NCBI RefSeq assembly: GCF_018595675.2
Contig: NZ_CP092333.1
Span: 1,636,001 to 1,700,000 of the forward strand
From: Flavihumibacter fluvii
GTDB lineage: Bacteria; Bacteroidota; Bacteroidia; Chitinophagales; Chitinophagaceae
Direction of reading: 5' to 3'
Length of the DNA: 64,000 nt
Shown: positions 8,759 through 17,268 of the stretch, piece after piece
Position numbering within the stretch: position 1 is the stretch's first letter
How the letters are laid out: every line of letters starts with the position of its first letter
Position numbers and translations under genes: made by a program
The notes under the pieces: generated by a model
Told to the model about the DNA's origin: nothing
Databases searched by the model: none
What the model saw: only the letters and a program-made list of their open reading frames with translations

Positions 8759-9127
8759 TTACCAGTCTGTCTGGACCTGAGCGACCGTTTTATTTACGTT
8801 TTTTTCCAGGAAAGCTGCAAATTCCTGATCTGTCAGTTTCTCTTTATGTTCCTTTAATGCAGTCCAGAGTTTTATGAAAGTATCCACTCCCCCTGCGTTA
8901 TAAATATGCTTGCCAGCGACATGCAGCCGGCATTGTTACCAACCATAGTTTTTGGCATACATATTATCATAACGATTTTCAAAGTCTGCCAGTGTAGTAT
9001 ACACATATCCAGCTGTTCCGGCTGCCACCACCATTTCCAGAAATGCCTCCAATGCCCCGGGGCTAAAATGAAGAAGCTAACCGCCAGGAAATTTAAGTAT
9101 GTTTCATACTCGCCTGTACCATACTTT
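8759..9127 (-). pseudogene. Decayed C-terminal gene remnant
   Basis: Minus-strand coding remains with no full frame. Reading leftwards from 9127 gives EKYGTGEYETYLNFLAVSFFILA. The frame then shifts at the CCCCGGGG run (9055-9062) into GALEAFLEMVVAAGTAGY and on to YAKNYGW. An in-frame TAA follows at 8936-8938, after which the same frame resumes with HVAGKHIYNAGG and ends with EKNVNKTVAQVQTDW and TAA at 8759-8761. Two lesions in about 120 codons and no start mean it is not expressed as a whole protein. I do not recognise the family. It abuts the stop of the neighbouring transporter gene, so the missing 5' part was probably deleted. Confidence 0.6.
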
Positions 9128-10366
9128 TCAACTAAAGAAAATATAGGCAATAATGATAGCCGCGATCACCCCGATAAAATCGGCGATCATGCCAGCCCAG
9201 ATAGAGTACCGCACTTTTCGGATACCCACGCTCCCGAAGTACAGGGCGATGATATAAAAAGTGGTATCGGCAGACCCCTGGAAAATACTGGCTGCCAGTC
9301 CGGGGAATGAATCAGGTCCCAGTGCCGGGTTCTTGAAGATATCGAGCATCATGCCGCGCGCGCCACTTCCACTGAAAGGTTTCATAATGGCAACCGGTAA
9401 TGCAGGAACGAAAGCGGTATCAAAACCCAGGGTCCGGATCACCCATGCCATGCCATTGATCACATAATCCAGTGCACCTGAATCACGGAAGACCCTGATG
9501 GCCACCAGCATGCCTACCAGGTAAGGAATTATTTTCAGCACTACGTCAAATCCCGATTTTGCACCTTCTATAAATGCATCGAACACATTTACTTTTTTCC
9601 AGGCACCCCCTACTATAAAGGAAAGGATGATGACCATCAAGAGCAGGTTACCAACAATAGTGGTGAATGTTTCTTTTTGCGTGGGTGAAAGCTGGTTGAT
9701 ATACAACAATAACAAAGCAACCACTGCCAGTGCTGAAAATACCCACACAAACAAAACAGCATCCCATCTGATCTTCTGCCAGATACTGACAACTGCAACA
9801 CTGGCCAGGGTGGTCACCAATGTGCCCAGCACACAGGGTATAAAAATCGCAGCAGGTGAACTGCTGTTTGCAGATATCCTGTAAGCTATAATGGTCAGTG
9901 GAATAATTGTGAGGCCGGACGTATGCAACACCAAAAACATGATCTGCGCATTGGTGGCTTCCTCCTTTTTAGGGTTCAGTGTCTGCAGGCTCTCCATGGC
10001 TTTCAGCCCGAATGGCGTTGCGGCATTATCCAGTCCCAGCAGGTTGGCAGAGAAATTCATCACCATCTGGCCCATAGCCGGATGGCCTTCAGGAACACCC
10101 GGAAAGATCCTTTTCATCAGGGGGTTGACAAAGCGCGCCAGGAATCGTACCGCTCCTGCCTTTTCAGCTATATTCAATAAACCAAGGAAAAAAACCATAG
10201 TGCCAGCCAGTGGAAAGGCCACATCCAATACGGATGATTTGGCCGAATCAAATACCCCATCCGCGAGTTTTTTGAAGATCTCTATATCGCCGAAAAAGAT
10301 CAGCTTGACCAGGGCAACCACGAAGGCAATTACAAAAAAAGCGATCCAGACGATGTTGAGGGCCAT
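9128..10366 (-). CDS. Fused SpmA/SpmB-like Gate-domain membrane protein
   Basis: 412 residues with about ten hydrophobic segments and two nucleoside-recognition (Gate) domains, one in each half. The first half (to about residue 215) carries MNFSANLLGLDNAATPFGLKAM, typical of spore maturation protein A. The second half carries IPYLVGMLVAIRVFRDSGALDY and PFSGSGARGMMLDIF, typical of SpmB. In Bacillus these are two genes needed for spore-core dehydration. Here they are fused, as is common in non-sporulating Bacteroidota, where the transported substrate is unknown. The start at 10366 lies 13 bp from an octamer array that fills the divergent space before ychF. Confidence 0.8.
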   Translation of the reverse strand: MALNIVWIAFFVIAFVVALVKLIFFGDIEIFKKLADGVFDSAKSSVLDVAFPLAGTMVFFLGLLNIAEKAGAVRFLARFVNPLMKRIFPGVPEGHPAMGQMVMNFSANLLGLDNAATPFGLKAMESLQTLNPKKEEATNAQIMFLVLHTSGLTIIPLTIIAYRISANSSSPAAIFIPCVLGTLVTTLASVAVVSIWQKIRWDAVLFVWVFSALAVVALLLLYINQLSPTQKETFTTIVGNLLLMVIILSFIVGGAWKKVNVFDAFIEGAKSGFDVVLKIIPYLVGMLVAIRVFRDSGALDYVINGMAWVIRTLGFDTAFVPALPVAIMKPFSGSGARGMMLDIFKNPALGPDSFPGLAASIFQGSADTTFYIIALYFGSVGIRKVRYSIWAGMIADFIGVIAAIIIAYIFFS

Positions 10367-10378
10367 GGGAAGAATGTT

Positions 10379-10418
10379 AGGTCAATAGGTGAATAGGTGA
10401 ATAGGTGAATAAGTCAAT
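10379..10418 (+). repeat. Octamer array, left arm of locus C
   Basis: Five consecutive 8-bp units: AGGTCAAT, three exact AGGTGAAT, then AAGTCAAT. The inverted partner is at 10474-10505. The spacer (10419-10473) holds a small palindrome (AAAGAT-AA-ATCTTT near 10438) and no gene. Same head-to-head design as the heptamer loci but with a unit one base longer. Confidence 0.9.
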
Positions 10419-10473
10419 GAAAATCAGTATTAGAGGGAAAGATAAATCTTTTCAGGAATTCATCCATTCCCCC

Positions 10474-10505
10474 ATTCACCTATTCACCTATTCACTTATT
10501 GCCTA
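10474..10505 (-). repeat. Octamer array, right arm of locus C (inverted)
   Basis: Units read ATTCACCT, ATTCACCT, ATTCACTT and a decayed ATTGCCTA on the plus strand, the reverse complement of 10379-10418. The arm runs into the candidate ychF -7 box (10504-10511), so the array lies where the -33 element of ychF would be. Confidence 0.85.
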
Positions 10506-10511
10506 TCTTTG
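10504..10511 (+). promoter_or_regulatory. Candidate -7 box for ychF
   Basis: TATCTTTG is an exact TAnnTTTG match, 42 bp upstream of the ychF ATG, a common arrangement in Bacteroidota. The upstream -33 region is occupied by the octamer array and contains no TTG at normal spacing. Confidence 0.55.
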
Positions 10512-10553
10512 CGGCCCGAAACCAACATTTCATATCATAAATTTATTATATCC

Positions 10554-11654
10554 ATGGGATTACAAGCAGGGATCGTAGGGTTACCGAATGTGGGCAAATC
10601 AACCTTATTCAATGCAGTGAGCATCAGCGCAAAGGCGCAGGCCAGCAATTACCGGTTCTGTACGATTGAACCAAACGTTGGACTGGTTGATGTTCCCGAT
10701 CCCCGGATCGATAAACTGGCCGAACTGGTGAAGCCTAACCGTACCGTACCCACGCAGATCGAGATCGTGGATATTGCCGGACTCGTAAAGGGTGCCAGCA
10801 AGGGCGAAGGGCTGGGCAATAAATTCCTGGCTAATATCCGGGAAGTGGATGCCATTGTACATGTGATCCGTTGTTTCGAGGACGAGAACATTTTACGTGA
10901 TGAAGGTCCCATCAACCCGGTGAACGATAAAGGCATCATTGACACCGAGCTGCAATTGAAAGACCTTGATAGCGTAGAAAAGAAATTACAGCGTACCGAG
11001 AAACTACTCCGCACCGGTGATGCCAAAGTAAAAGCAGAGTATGAAGTGCTGAAGGCATGTTATGACCACCTGGAAGCCGGGCGAAATATCCGTGAACTGA
11101 ACCTCAGCAAGGAAGACCGATCAGCTATTGCTGACCTTTTCCTGCTCACCGAAAAACCGGTGCTGTATGTGGCCAATGTGGATGAACCATCCATGCACAC
11201 CGGCAATAAATTCTCTGAGGCATTAAAAGCAGCTGTAGCCGCTGAAGGCGCAGAAGTGATCGTGATGAACAATACCATCGAACAACAAATCGCAGAGCTG
11301 GAAGATCCTGATGATCGTGCGTTGTTCATGGAAGAGTACAAAATGACTGAGCCTGCGCTGAATAAACTCATCCGCGCAGCTTACGAATTATTGAAGCTGC
11401 AAACCTATTTCACAGCCGGTGTGCAGGAAGTGCGTGCCTGGACGATCCACGAGGGCTGGAAAGCGCCACAGGCCGCCAGTGTGATCCATACCGATTTTGA
11501 GAAAGGATTCATTAAGGCCGAAGTAATCAGCTACAATGATTTTGTTCAATATGGTTCTGAGTCTGCCTGCCGTGAAGTCGGCAAACTTCGGATCGAAGGA
11601 AAGGAATATGTAGTGAAGGATGGGGACGTGATGCATTTCAGGTTTAATGTGTAG
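10554..11654 (+). CDS. ychF: Redox-regulated ATPase YchF (Obg family)
   Basis: 366 residues from the ATG at 10554. The longer frame from 10509 adds sequence not found in the family and starts over the promoter box. P-loop [14 protein letters not shown] at residues 8-21, switch region [20 protein letters not shown], and a C-terminal TGS domain ending [17 protein letters not shown]. YchF/OLA1 proteins prefer ATP over GTP and bind ribosomes; they take part in translation and oxidative-stress responses. Length matches the family (363-366). The gene ends 3 bp before heptamer locus D, which carries its terminator. Confidence 0.95.
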   Translation: MGLQAGIVGLPNVGKSTLFNAVSISAKAQASNYRFCTIEPNVGLVDVPDPRIDKLAELVKPNRTVPTQIEIVDIAGLVKGASKGEGLGNKFLANIREVDAIVHVIRCFEDENILRDEGPINPVNDKGIIDTELQLKDLDSVEKKLQRTEKLLRTGDAKVKAEYEVLKACYDHLEAGRNIRELNLSKEDRSAIADLFLLTEKPVLYVANVDEPSMHTGNKFSEALKAAVAAEGAEVIVMNNTIEQQIAELEDPDDRALFMEEYKMTEPALNKLIRAAYELLKLQTYFTAGVQEVRAWTIHEGWKAPQAASVIHTDFEKGFIKAEVISYNDFVQYGSESACREVGKLRIEGKEYVVKDGDVMHFRFNV

Positions 11655-11657
11655 AAT

Positions 11658-11685
11658 GGTAAACGGAGAACGGTAAACAGTGAAC
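11658..11685 (+). repeat. Heptamer array, left arm of locus D
   Basis: Units in order: GGTAAAC, GGAGAAC, GGTAAAC, AGTGAAC, followed by a decayed GGTGGGT. The array starts 3 bp after the ychF stop. Its inverted partner is at 11784-11811. The AGTGAAC variant sits at the matching position in both arms. Confidence 0.9.
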
Positions 11686-11709
11686 GGTGGGTGCAATTGA
11701 TGTACGAAA

Positions 11710-11759
11710 CCTAATAAAAAAGAAGCTACTGAATATTCAGTAGCTTCTTTTTTATTAGG
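11710..11759. terminator. Perfect 50-bp palindromic bidirectional terminator
   Basis: The sequence 11710-11734 is the exact reverse complement of 11735-11759 (25-bp arms, centre GAATATTC). The stem GAAGCTACTGAATA is flanked by A-run and T-run on the two sides, giving a U-tract for transcripts in either direction. It lies between convergent ychF (plus) and the fasciclin gene (minus) and is nested inside heptamer locus D. Confidence 0.9.
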
Positions 11760-11783
11760 AACCAGGTTTTCAGGAAGCCTCCC

Positions 11784-11811
11784 GTTTACCGTTCACTGTT
11801 TACCGTTCACC
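11784..11811 (-). repeat. Heptamer array, right arm of locus D (inverted)
   Basis: Units read GTTTACC, GTTCACT, GTTTACC, GTTCACC on the plus strand. The reverse complement has the order a-b-c-b and is identical over 30 bp to the left arm of locus A (151-180), 11.6 kb away. Ends 9 bp before the fasciclin stop codon. Confidence 0.9.
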
Positions 11812-11820
11812 CTCCTTCTC

Positions 11821-12927
11821 CTACGGCATAAACGGCAGCAACACCTGGTCAATCTTATGGTACACTCCATTCACAGAATGTTTATCGGCAGCTACAATAT
11901 TAGAAAATGTCGGGTTCACGTATCCTTTAACGGCTGCACCACCACTTACACTGGCAGTTGCTGCAATCACCAGTGGTGGTGTAGGATTCGGGTAATTTAC
12001 CACATTTAAAAATGATTTGACTGGACCAGGCGTAGCCGGGAAATTCACCGAGAACGCCCTGGAAAAAGTAATTGTAGATGGTGGCGCAAAATCAGCAATA
12101 TGCACATGATAAGCCACCAGTCCGATCAGCGTTTCTACCGGAATCAACTGGATCATAGAAATATCATTTGACGGAAAGCCCAGGAAAGACAATGCAGCTT
12201 TGAACGCATTATCATTGGGTGCAAAAACGGTAAAATTAGCAACCGGATTGGCCAGCAACTGTGAAAACTTCGATCCTTCAGGCATACCCAGGTCTGCCCG
12301 CGTAATAGCAGCCACCAGGTAAGTGAGATCAGGTTCAGCTGCGATGTCCTGCAACAAGACCTTTTGTGGTGGGGCCACCAACGCAAACACATTATGAATT
12401 ACACCATTTGAAGCAGCGATGTCGGCTTGTTTAATCGGAATATTATTCACAAAAGCTGAAGTTCCCCTTCTTGATGGAAATGTATTCATCTTCACAATCG
12501 CTGGTGCACCTGGTAGTTGCAGCAGCGTAGGCATTTCAACATTAGGGAATGTTTCCGGAATGGCCGTGGAAGGAATTTTCTGGGGAATGACATGATAGCT
12601 TAAAATGGCCGCAAGTTGCTCTGCCGGCAAAGCATTGATAACGCCTTCACTGATTCCCGACAAAGCAAATGCATCATTATCCGGCGCAAACAAGGTTAAG
12701 GTTGCTTTCGGATTTCCCAATGCTTCAAGCATGCCCGCTTTTGATGCAGCCAGCTTTAGCAGGGAATAATCCGCATCCGTATTTATGATATCGGCTATCG
12801 TTGCCCCTGGCGGTGGTGTAGTATCAATTTCCTCCACTTCAGGAATTTTATTGCAGGCTGTGATCTGGCTAAATACCGCAAGGGTAATCAGCACCAGCCC
12901 CGTATATTTTTTGATATATGTTAGCAT
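11821..12927 (-). CDS. Lipoprotein with two fasciclin (FAS1) domains
   Basis: 368 residues from the ATG at 12927. The frame stays open to 12981 but that start overlaps the upstream receptor gene. A signal peptide ends in the lipobox QITAC, with Cys25 as the lipidation site. Two FAS1 domains follow, about residues 45-190 (with ATLTLFAPDNDAFALSG) and about 205-365 (with NFTVFAPNDNAFKAAL and VAYHVHIADF). FAS1 domains mediate adhesion or binding of extracellular polymers. The gene starts 10 bp after the TonB-dependent receptor stop, so the pair is one operon. By analogy with SusC/SusD it may be a surface ligand-capture partner of the receptor; that is inference. Confidence 0.85.
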   Translation of the reverse strand: MLTYIKKYTGLVLITLAVFSQITACNKIPEVEEIDTTPPPGATIADIINTDADYSLLKLAASKAGMLEALGNPKATLTLFAPDNDAFALSGISEGVINALPAEQLAAILSYHVIPQKIPSTAIPETFPNVEMPTLLQLPGAPAIVKMNTFPSRRGTSAFVNNIPIKQADIAASNGVIHNVFALVAPPQKVLLQDIAAEPDLTYLVAAITRADLGMPEGSKFSQLLANPVANFTVFAPNDNAFKAALSFLGFPSNDISMIQLIPVETLIGLVAYHVHIADFAPPSTITFSRAFSVNFPATPGPVKSFLNVVNYPNPTPPLVIAATASVSGGAAVKGYVNPTFSNIVAADKHSVNGVYHKIDQVLLPFMP

Positions 12928-12937
12928 GTTAGTTGTT

Positions 12938-15694
12938 TTAGTAGATATTATATCCGAATGATACATAGTACAATCCACCAACGAAGCTGTTACCCACAGC
13001 GTTGAAGTAGTACTCGTTCAGGATATTGTTTCCCCCGATTTTGATGATGGATTTGATCTTCGGAATCTTGTAGCTCACCTGCGCATCCAGGGTATGGATG
13101 GCATTTACAGTACCATTGGCAAAGTCTCCTTCATAGAAAAACGTATCCTGCCAACGATAATTGACACTAAATCCGGCCCGCTTTTTTTCACCAAGGGCAC
13201 TGTTAGATACACCAAGATTGAACCTGTATTTTGGAGCATTGAAAAATGCTACGAAATTGGCCGGCACATCTTTAAGTACATCAGAAGAAAAATTCGTGTT
13301 GATCATATACGTACGATACACCCTGTATTCAAGGCCTAAGCCAAATCCGTAGGTCTTAACCTTCTCTTCAATATTTAAAGGCACGGAGAAAGGCTGGTCA
13401 TTGGCAGGATTAGGCGGCGCACTGCTGCTTGCTTTCTGGAAAACTGTGGTCCGTGCCAGGAAATCATTATACTGGCCATAATAACCATATACATCAAGCA
13501 GTAAACGACTGTTCATGTGCAAGCCCTTATAACCCAGCTCAAAGGAAGAAACTGACTCAGGTTTGAAGGTCTTGAAATTATACACAGAACCTGCGGTACC
13601 GTTTGCATTCAGGGTATAAGGTGCATTCTTGTCGAAATTATAATAGGACTGGAAGCTCTTGTCCCCGCCGATCAGCTGGACGCCACCGCCAATGGTGAGG
13701 TCGATCCATTGTTGCTGGGTGGAAGGGAACCGGTAGGCTGTCTGGTAAGACAAACGGACATTGCTGTTCTTGGCAACTGTTACAACTGCTGTTGCCCTTG
13801 GGGTAAAGCGACCCTCGAAATTCTGGTTCTTATCATAACGGCCGGAAAAGGTCAGTTTCAGTTTGTCTTCGAAAAACCGCCTTGTAGCTTGTAAATAAGC
13901 ACCTATCTCGTAAATATGGATCGGTCCGGCGGAATCTGTAAATAATGTTCCTTCTGAATTCAGGTTATACATTTTGTAATTCGCACCTACCAATATATCT
14001 GCCACTTTCGCGGTGAGGTGGGAGAAATTGTATTGCGCTTCATTCTGGTACATGCTCGACTTCTCAATAAAAAGGCCTCCGCCATCGGCGATGGAGATGC
14101 CCCTTACCTTATCGAAAATTTGCTTAAACGCATCCGTGCCTGCTGCAGGACGGCCTACATCAGCAACCTGGCGTGCCTGTGTATGCGCATCCAGGTCGCC
14201 CATACCGCCCAATTTACCGGCAAGGTAGGCCTGGCTATATTCTACCAGCCAGTCGGTTGGCTTTGGAGTAGCCTGCCCGTTCGTAAAGGTGATGGTTGGC
14301 TTCCAGGCCTCATTGGTCAACCTGGTGGTTACAGTTGCATTAAATGACTCCCCGGCGTCTTCACGGGTCGTATAGGCACGGAAGAACCAGTGCTTGCCGT
14401 TTAACTCAAACTTATATTGGCCCATTTTGAAATTCTTGAAAGAATACCGGTCACTACCTGTATAAATGGTATTTCCGGTTCCCCAGTTTCCGGCGAATAC
14501 GGCTTCCAGTTTATCGGAGAACTTATAATGTATCGCACCACCCAATTTAAAATTCAGGGTGGTAGGGTCGATAATATCTTTTTCATCATAACCGGTACGG
14601 GATACATTGATAGGCGATCCCATCAGGGTATTGATATAAGGTTGCAGGAAATAAGCCTGCTGGCCGATGCCTTGCAATACAGCACGGATATCAGCGGTGG
14701 TCTCATCGCCATACACATTAATTCCATCATAATTTGGATCTGTAGCGCGTGAACCCGGAATTACTTTCTGGGTAGGGCTAAGGCGGTCGTAGTTCCGCTT
14801 ATCCGCCGCCAGCCAATCCTTCGCCTGGATATACTCTGCGTTGATCTTATAAGCAAAGCGATTATTTACATTCTGCGCCCAGCGCACAGCAATGTTATGG
14901 TAAGAGGATGCATCACGGTAACGGCCATCCGCATTCATGACCCCTTCTTTCACCTGGAAAGACAGCCCCGTGTACTTGAACGGGTTTTTGCTGGATACCA
15001 GCAGGGTTCCGTTCATACCACCCGGACCATACAATGCTGATGAAGCACCTGGCAGGAGTTCCATATTATCCACATCAAGTTCAGATAAACCAATAATTGC
15101 ACCCACAGAAAAATTGAGTCCGGGTGCCTGGTTATCCATGCCATCCACCAATTGGTTGAAACGGGTATTACCGCTTCCACCAAATCCACGCGTGGTTGGC
15201 GTTTTAAAATTCAGGGATGAAGTCACCACGTCAACACCCTTTAAATTTGAAACAATGTCGTAGTAAGATGCAGCAGGTGCAATTCGAATGGCAGACGCAT
15301 TTACCCTTTCAACAGATACCGGCGATTCAAGGATCCTTTCCGGCACCCGGCTGGCAGAAACCACGATTTCCGTTCCCATTGTTGAAGCAGGTATTGCACT
15401 GATCTCAATTTTTTGGCTGGCATCGGTCACCACAATTTCCTGGGTTTCGAAACCAACTGATGAAATAATTAAAGTAAATGGAGGCTTTTGTGTGGTCGAC
15501 AAAGTGAAATTCCCTTTGTCATTGGTGAAAGTACCTGTGTTGGTACCCTTAATTGTTACAGATACTGAAGGGACGGCTTCTTTGTTCGTGCTGTTTTTTA
15601 CACTTCCGGTAATCGTAGTTGTTTGGGCAATAGCAGCAATCGAAAAGAAAACGGCCAACAGCATGCAAGCAATTTTGCTGTAGGTTTTTCTCAT
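12938..15694 (-). CDS. TonB-dependent outer-membrane receptor
   Basis: 918 residues. Signal peptide (residues 1-23, ending AIAQ), a CarboxypepD_reg-like beta domain (about 27-110, with TNKEAVPSVSVTIKGTNTGTFTNDKGNF), a plug domain (about 125-245, with PVSVERVNASAIRIAPAASY and ALYGPGGMNG) and a 22-strand barrel ending in an aromatic residue (YYVSFGYNIY). It imports a ligand through the outer membrane using TonB/ExbBD energy, none of which are nearby. The CarboxypepD-like N-domain is typical of Bacteroidota. No SusD homologue follows; instead there is a FAS1 lipoprotein. The substrate cannot be read from sequence. Confidence 0.9.
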   Translation of the reverse strand: MRKTYSKIACMLLAVFFSIAAIAQTTTITGSVKNSTNKEAVPSVSVTIKGTNTGTFTNDKGNFTLSTTQKPPFTLIISSVGFETQEIVVTDASQKIEISAIPASTMGTEIVVSASRVPERILESPVSVERVNASAIRIAPAASYYDIVSNLKGVDVVTSSLNFKTPTTRGFGGSGNTRFNQLVDGMDNQAPGLNFSVGAIIGLSELDVDNMELLPGASSALYGPGGMNGTLLVSSKNPFKYTGLSFQVKEGVMNADGRYRDASSYHNIAVRWAQNVNNRFAYKINAEYIQAKDWLAADKRNYDRLSPTQKVIPGSRATDPNYDGINVYGDETTADIRAVLQGIGQQAYFLQPYINTLMGSPINVSRTGYDEKDIIDPTTLNFKLGGAIHYKFSDKLEAVFAGNWGTGNTIYTGSDRYSFKNFKMGQYKFELNGKHWFFRAYTTREDAGESFNATVTTRLTNEAWKPTITFTNGQATPKPTDWLVEYSQAYLAGKLGGMGDLDAHTQARQVADVGRPAAGTDAFKQIFDKVRGISIADGGGLFIEKSSMYQNEAQYNFSHLTAKVADILVGANYKMYNLNSEGTLFTDSAGPIHIYEIGAYLQATRRFFEDKLKLTFSGRYDKNQNFEGRFTPRATAVVTVAKNSNVRLSYQTAYRFPSTQQQWIDLTIGGGVQLIGGDKSFQSYYNFDKNAPYTLNANGTAGSVYNFKTFKPESVSSFELGYKGLHMNSRLLLDVYGYYGQYNDFLARTTVFQKASSSAPPNPANDQPFSVPLNIEEKVKTYGFGLGLEYRVYRTYMINTNFSSDVLKDVPANFVAFFNAPKYRFNLGVSNSALGEKKRAGFSVNYRWQDTFFYEGDFANGTVNAIHTLDAQVSYKIPKIKSIIKIGGNNILNEYYFNAVGNSFVGGLYYVSFGYNIY

Positions 15695-15807
15695 ACCTCT
15701 TGGGTTTTAGGTTTTATTCGTTGGCAAAATAAGATTTTCTTCCATCTATCCACTTTTTTTACCGTCCGAGTTGGCTACATTACATTTTGCGTTGGTAACT
15801 TAGCGCC

Positions 15808-16737
15808 ATGGCACCAATTCAATTCAGCGGTCAGACCGCATTCTACAAAGGTAAAGTCCGCGATGTCTACACTATCAAAGATCGTTTGCTGGTGATGATC
15901 GCATCAGACCGCATTTCTGCTTTTGATGTTATCCTTCCCGAACCCATTCCTTATAAAGGACAAGTATTAAACCAGATTGCTGCTTTCATGCTGCAGAGTA
16001 CCAGTGATATTTGTCCGAATTGGTTATTATCGGTTCCGGCTCCGAACGTATCAATCGGACAGAAATGTACGCCTTTTAAAATAGAAATGGTTGTGCGTGG
16101 CAACCTTACCGGGCATGCCTGGCGCACCTATAATAGTGGTAAACGGGTATTGTGCGGCGTTCCCCTTCCGGAAGGCATGAAAGAGAACGACTATTTCCCC
16201 GCACCCATCATTACACCATCCACCAAGGCATCTGAGGGTCATGATGAGGACATCTCCAGGGAAGACATTATAGCGAAAGGATTAGCCAGTGCAGCAGACT
16301 GGACCGTCCTTGAAGATTATACACTGAAATTATTTGCGCGTGGCAAAGAGATCGCGGCCAAACAGGGACTGATCCTGGTGGATACCAAATATGAATTTGG
16401 CAAGATCGGTGATACCATTTACCTTATGGATGAAATCCATACGCCCGATTCATCCCGCTATTTTTATGCGGATGGATTTGATGCCCGCCAGTCCGCCGGT
16501 GAAAAACAAAAACAATTGAGTAAGGAGTTCGTACGCGAATGGCTGATCGCCAATAATTTCATGGGTAAGGAAGGACAGACTGTTCCGCACATGAGTGCAG
16601 AATGGATCACGACCATCAGCAACCGCTATATCGAACTATACGAACACGTCATTGGAAAGAAATTCATTCCGGAACGCCTGAGCAATGAGGAAACAGTAAG
16701 GAGAGTGGAAGTTGCACTGGCGGAACTGGAGAAATAG
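15808..16737 (+). CDS. purC: SAICAR synthetase PurC
   Basis: 309 residues. It joins aspartate to CAIR with ATP in purine synthesis. Diagnostic segments are [30 protein letters not shown] near the N-terminus, the [15 protein letters not shown] segment, [12 protein letters not shown] and [18 protein letters not shown]. This is the longer form common in Bacteroidota and eukaryotes (about 300 residues) rather than the 237-residue E. coli form. The stop codon TAG (16735-16737) overlaps the first two bases of heptamer locus E. Other pur genes are not in the window. Confidence 0.95.
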   Translation: MAPIQFSGQTAFYKGKVRDVYTIKDRLLVMIASDRISAFDVILPEPIPYKGQVLNQIAAFMLQSTSDICPNWLLSVPAPNVSIGQKCTPFKIEMVVRGNLTGHAWRTYNSGKRVLCGVPLPEGMKENDYFPAPIITPSTKASEGHDEDISREDIIAKGLASAADWTVLEDYTLKLFARGKEIAAKQGLILVDTKYEFGKIGDTIYLMDEIHTPDSSRYFYADGFDARQSAGEKQKQLSKEFVREWLIANNFMGKEGQTVPHMSAEWITTISNRYIELYEHVIGKKFIPERLSNEETVRRVEVALAELEK

Positions 16738-16763
16738 TGAACGGTAAACGGTGAACGGTAAAC
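16736..16763 (+). repeat. Heptamer array, left arm of locus E
   Basis: Units AGTGAAC, GGTAAAC, GGTGAAC, GGTAAAC (c-b-a-b), then a decayed GGTACAT. The array begins inside the purC stop codon. The inverted partner is at 16789-16816 with only 25 bp between, so a transcript can fold into a long hairpin with a few mismatches. It could act as a purC terminator stem, although there is no T-run. Confidence 0.9.
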
Positions 16764-16788
16764 GGTACATTGCGACACAAATGCCCCC

Positions 16789-16816
16789 GTTCACCGTTCA
16801 CCGTTCACCGCTCACC
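16789..16816 (-). repeat. Heptamer array, right arm of locus E (inverted)
   Basis: Three exact GTTCACC units followed by GCTCACC on the plus strand, the reverse complement of the GGTRAAC family. Ends 14 bp before the ATG of the ABA4-like gene. Confidence 0.9.
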
Positions 16817-16830
16817 CAAAATCACCTGTC

Positions 16831-17265
16831 ATGCAACCCGAATCCCTCTTTTCCCTCGCCTCAACCTTAGCGCTGGTCAGCTGGATATTGCTGCTGGCCT
16901 TTCACAAAACCATGTGGATCGCGAAAGTACTAACGGGCACCACCATTGCTTTTTTTGGAATCCTGTACACCTGGCTGATCGCAACGAACCTGGGGAGTTT
17001 CTCTGCAGATAGTTTTAATTCCCTGGATAATGTGGCCAACCTTTTCCATAGCCGCGAAGCGCTGCTGGCAGGCTGGATCCATTACCTGGCCTTCGATTTA
17101 TTTACCGGCATTTATATTGTGACCGATGCCCGTAAGCAGGGTATCCCGATATGGCCCCTCCTGCCCTGCCTTTTTTTTACTTTTATGTTCGGACCATTCG
17201 GATTGTTGCTGTACCTGCTGCTACGCTGGTTTAAAAGCGGATCCTGGTTCGCCAATACAGAATAA
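16831..17265 (+). CDS. ABA4-like (DUF4281) membrane protein
   Basis: 144 residues with four hydrophobic helices. The segments AGWIHYLAFDLFTGIYIVTDARKQGI and FGPFGLLLYLLLRW are characteristic of the ABA4-like family, named after the Arabidopsis protein needed for neoxanthin synthesis. In bacteria the role is not settled. It is followed after 3 bp by another polytopic membrane gene, so the two are probably co-expressed. No carotenoid genes are in the window. Confidence 0.8.
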   Translation: MQPESLFSLASTLALVSWILLLAFHKTMWIAKVLTGTTIAFFGILYTWLIATNLGSFSADSFNSLDNVANLFHSREALLAGWIHYLAFDLFTGIYIVTDARKQGIPIWPLLPCLFFTFMFGPFGLLLYLLLRWFKSGSWFANTE

Positions 17266-17268
17266 ATT

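Noticed and set aside
8872-9150. A 92-residue gene starting MPIFSLVEKYG
   Set aside because: The start lies inside the transporter coding end and the second half is in a different frame from the conserved-looking sequence; it is part of a pseudogene.
9128-10366. Evidence of sporulation
   Set aside because: The SpmA/SpmB-like fusion is common in non-sporulating Bacteroidota and no other spore genes are present.
151-16816. GGTRAAC/AGGTGAAT arrays as CRISPR
   Set aside because: Units are 7-8 bp and directly adjacent with no unique spacers, and there are no cas genes. They occur as inverted pairs, which CRISPR arrays do not.
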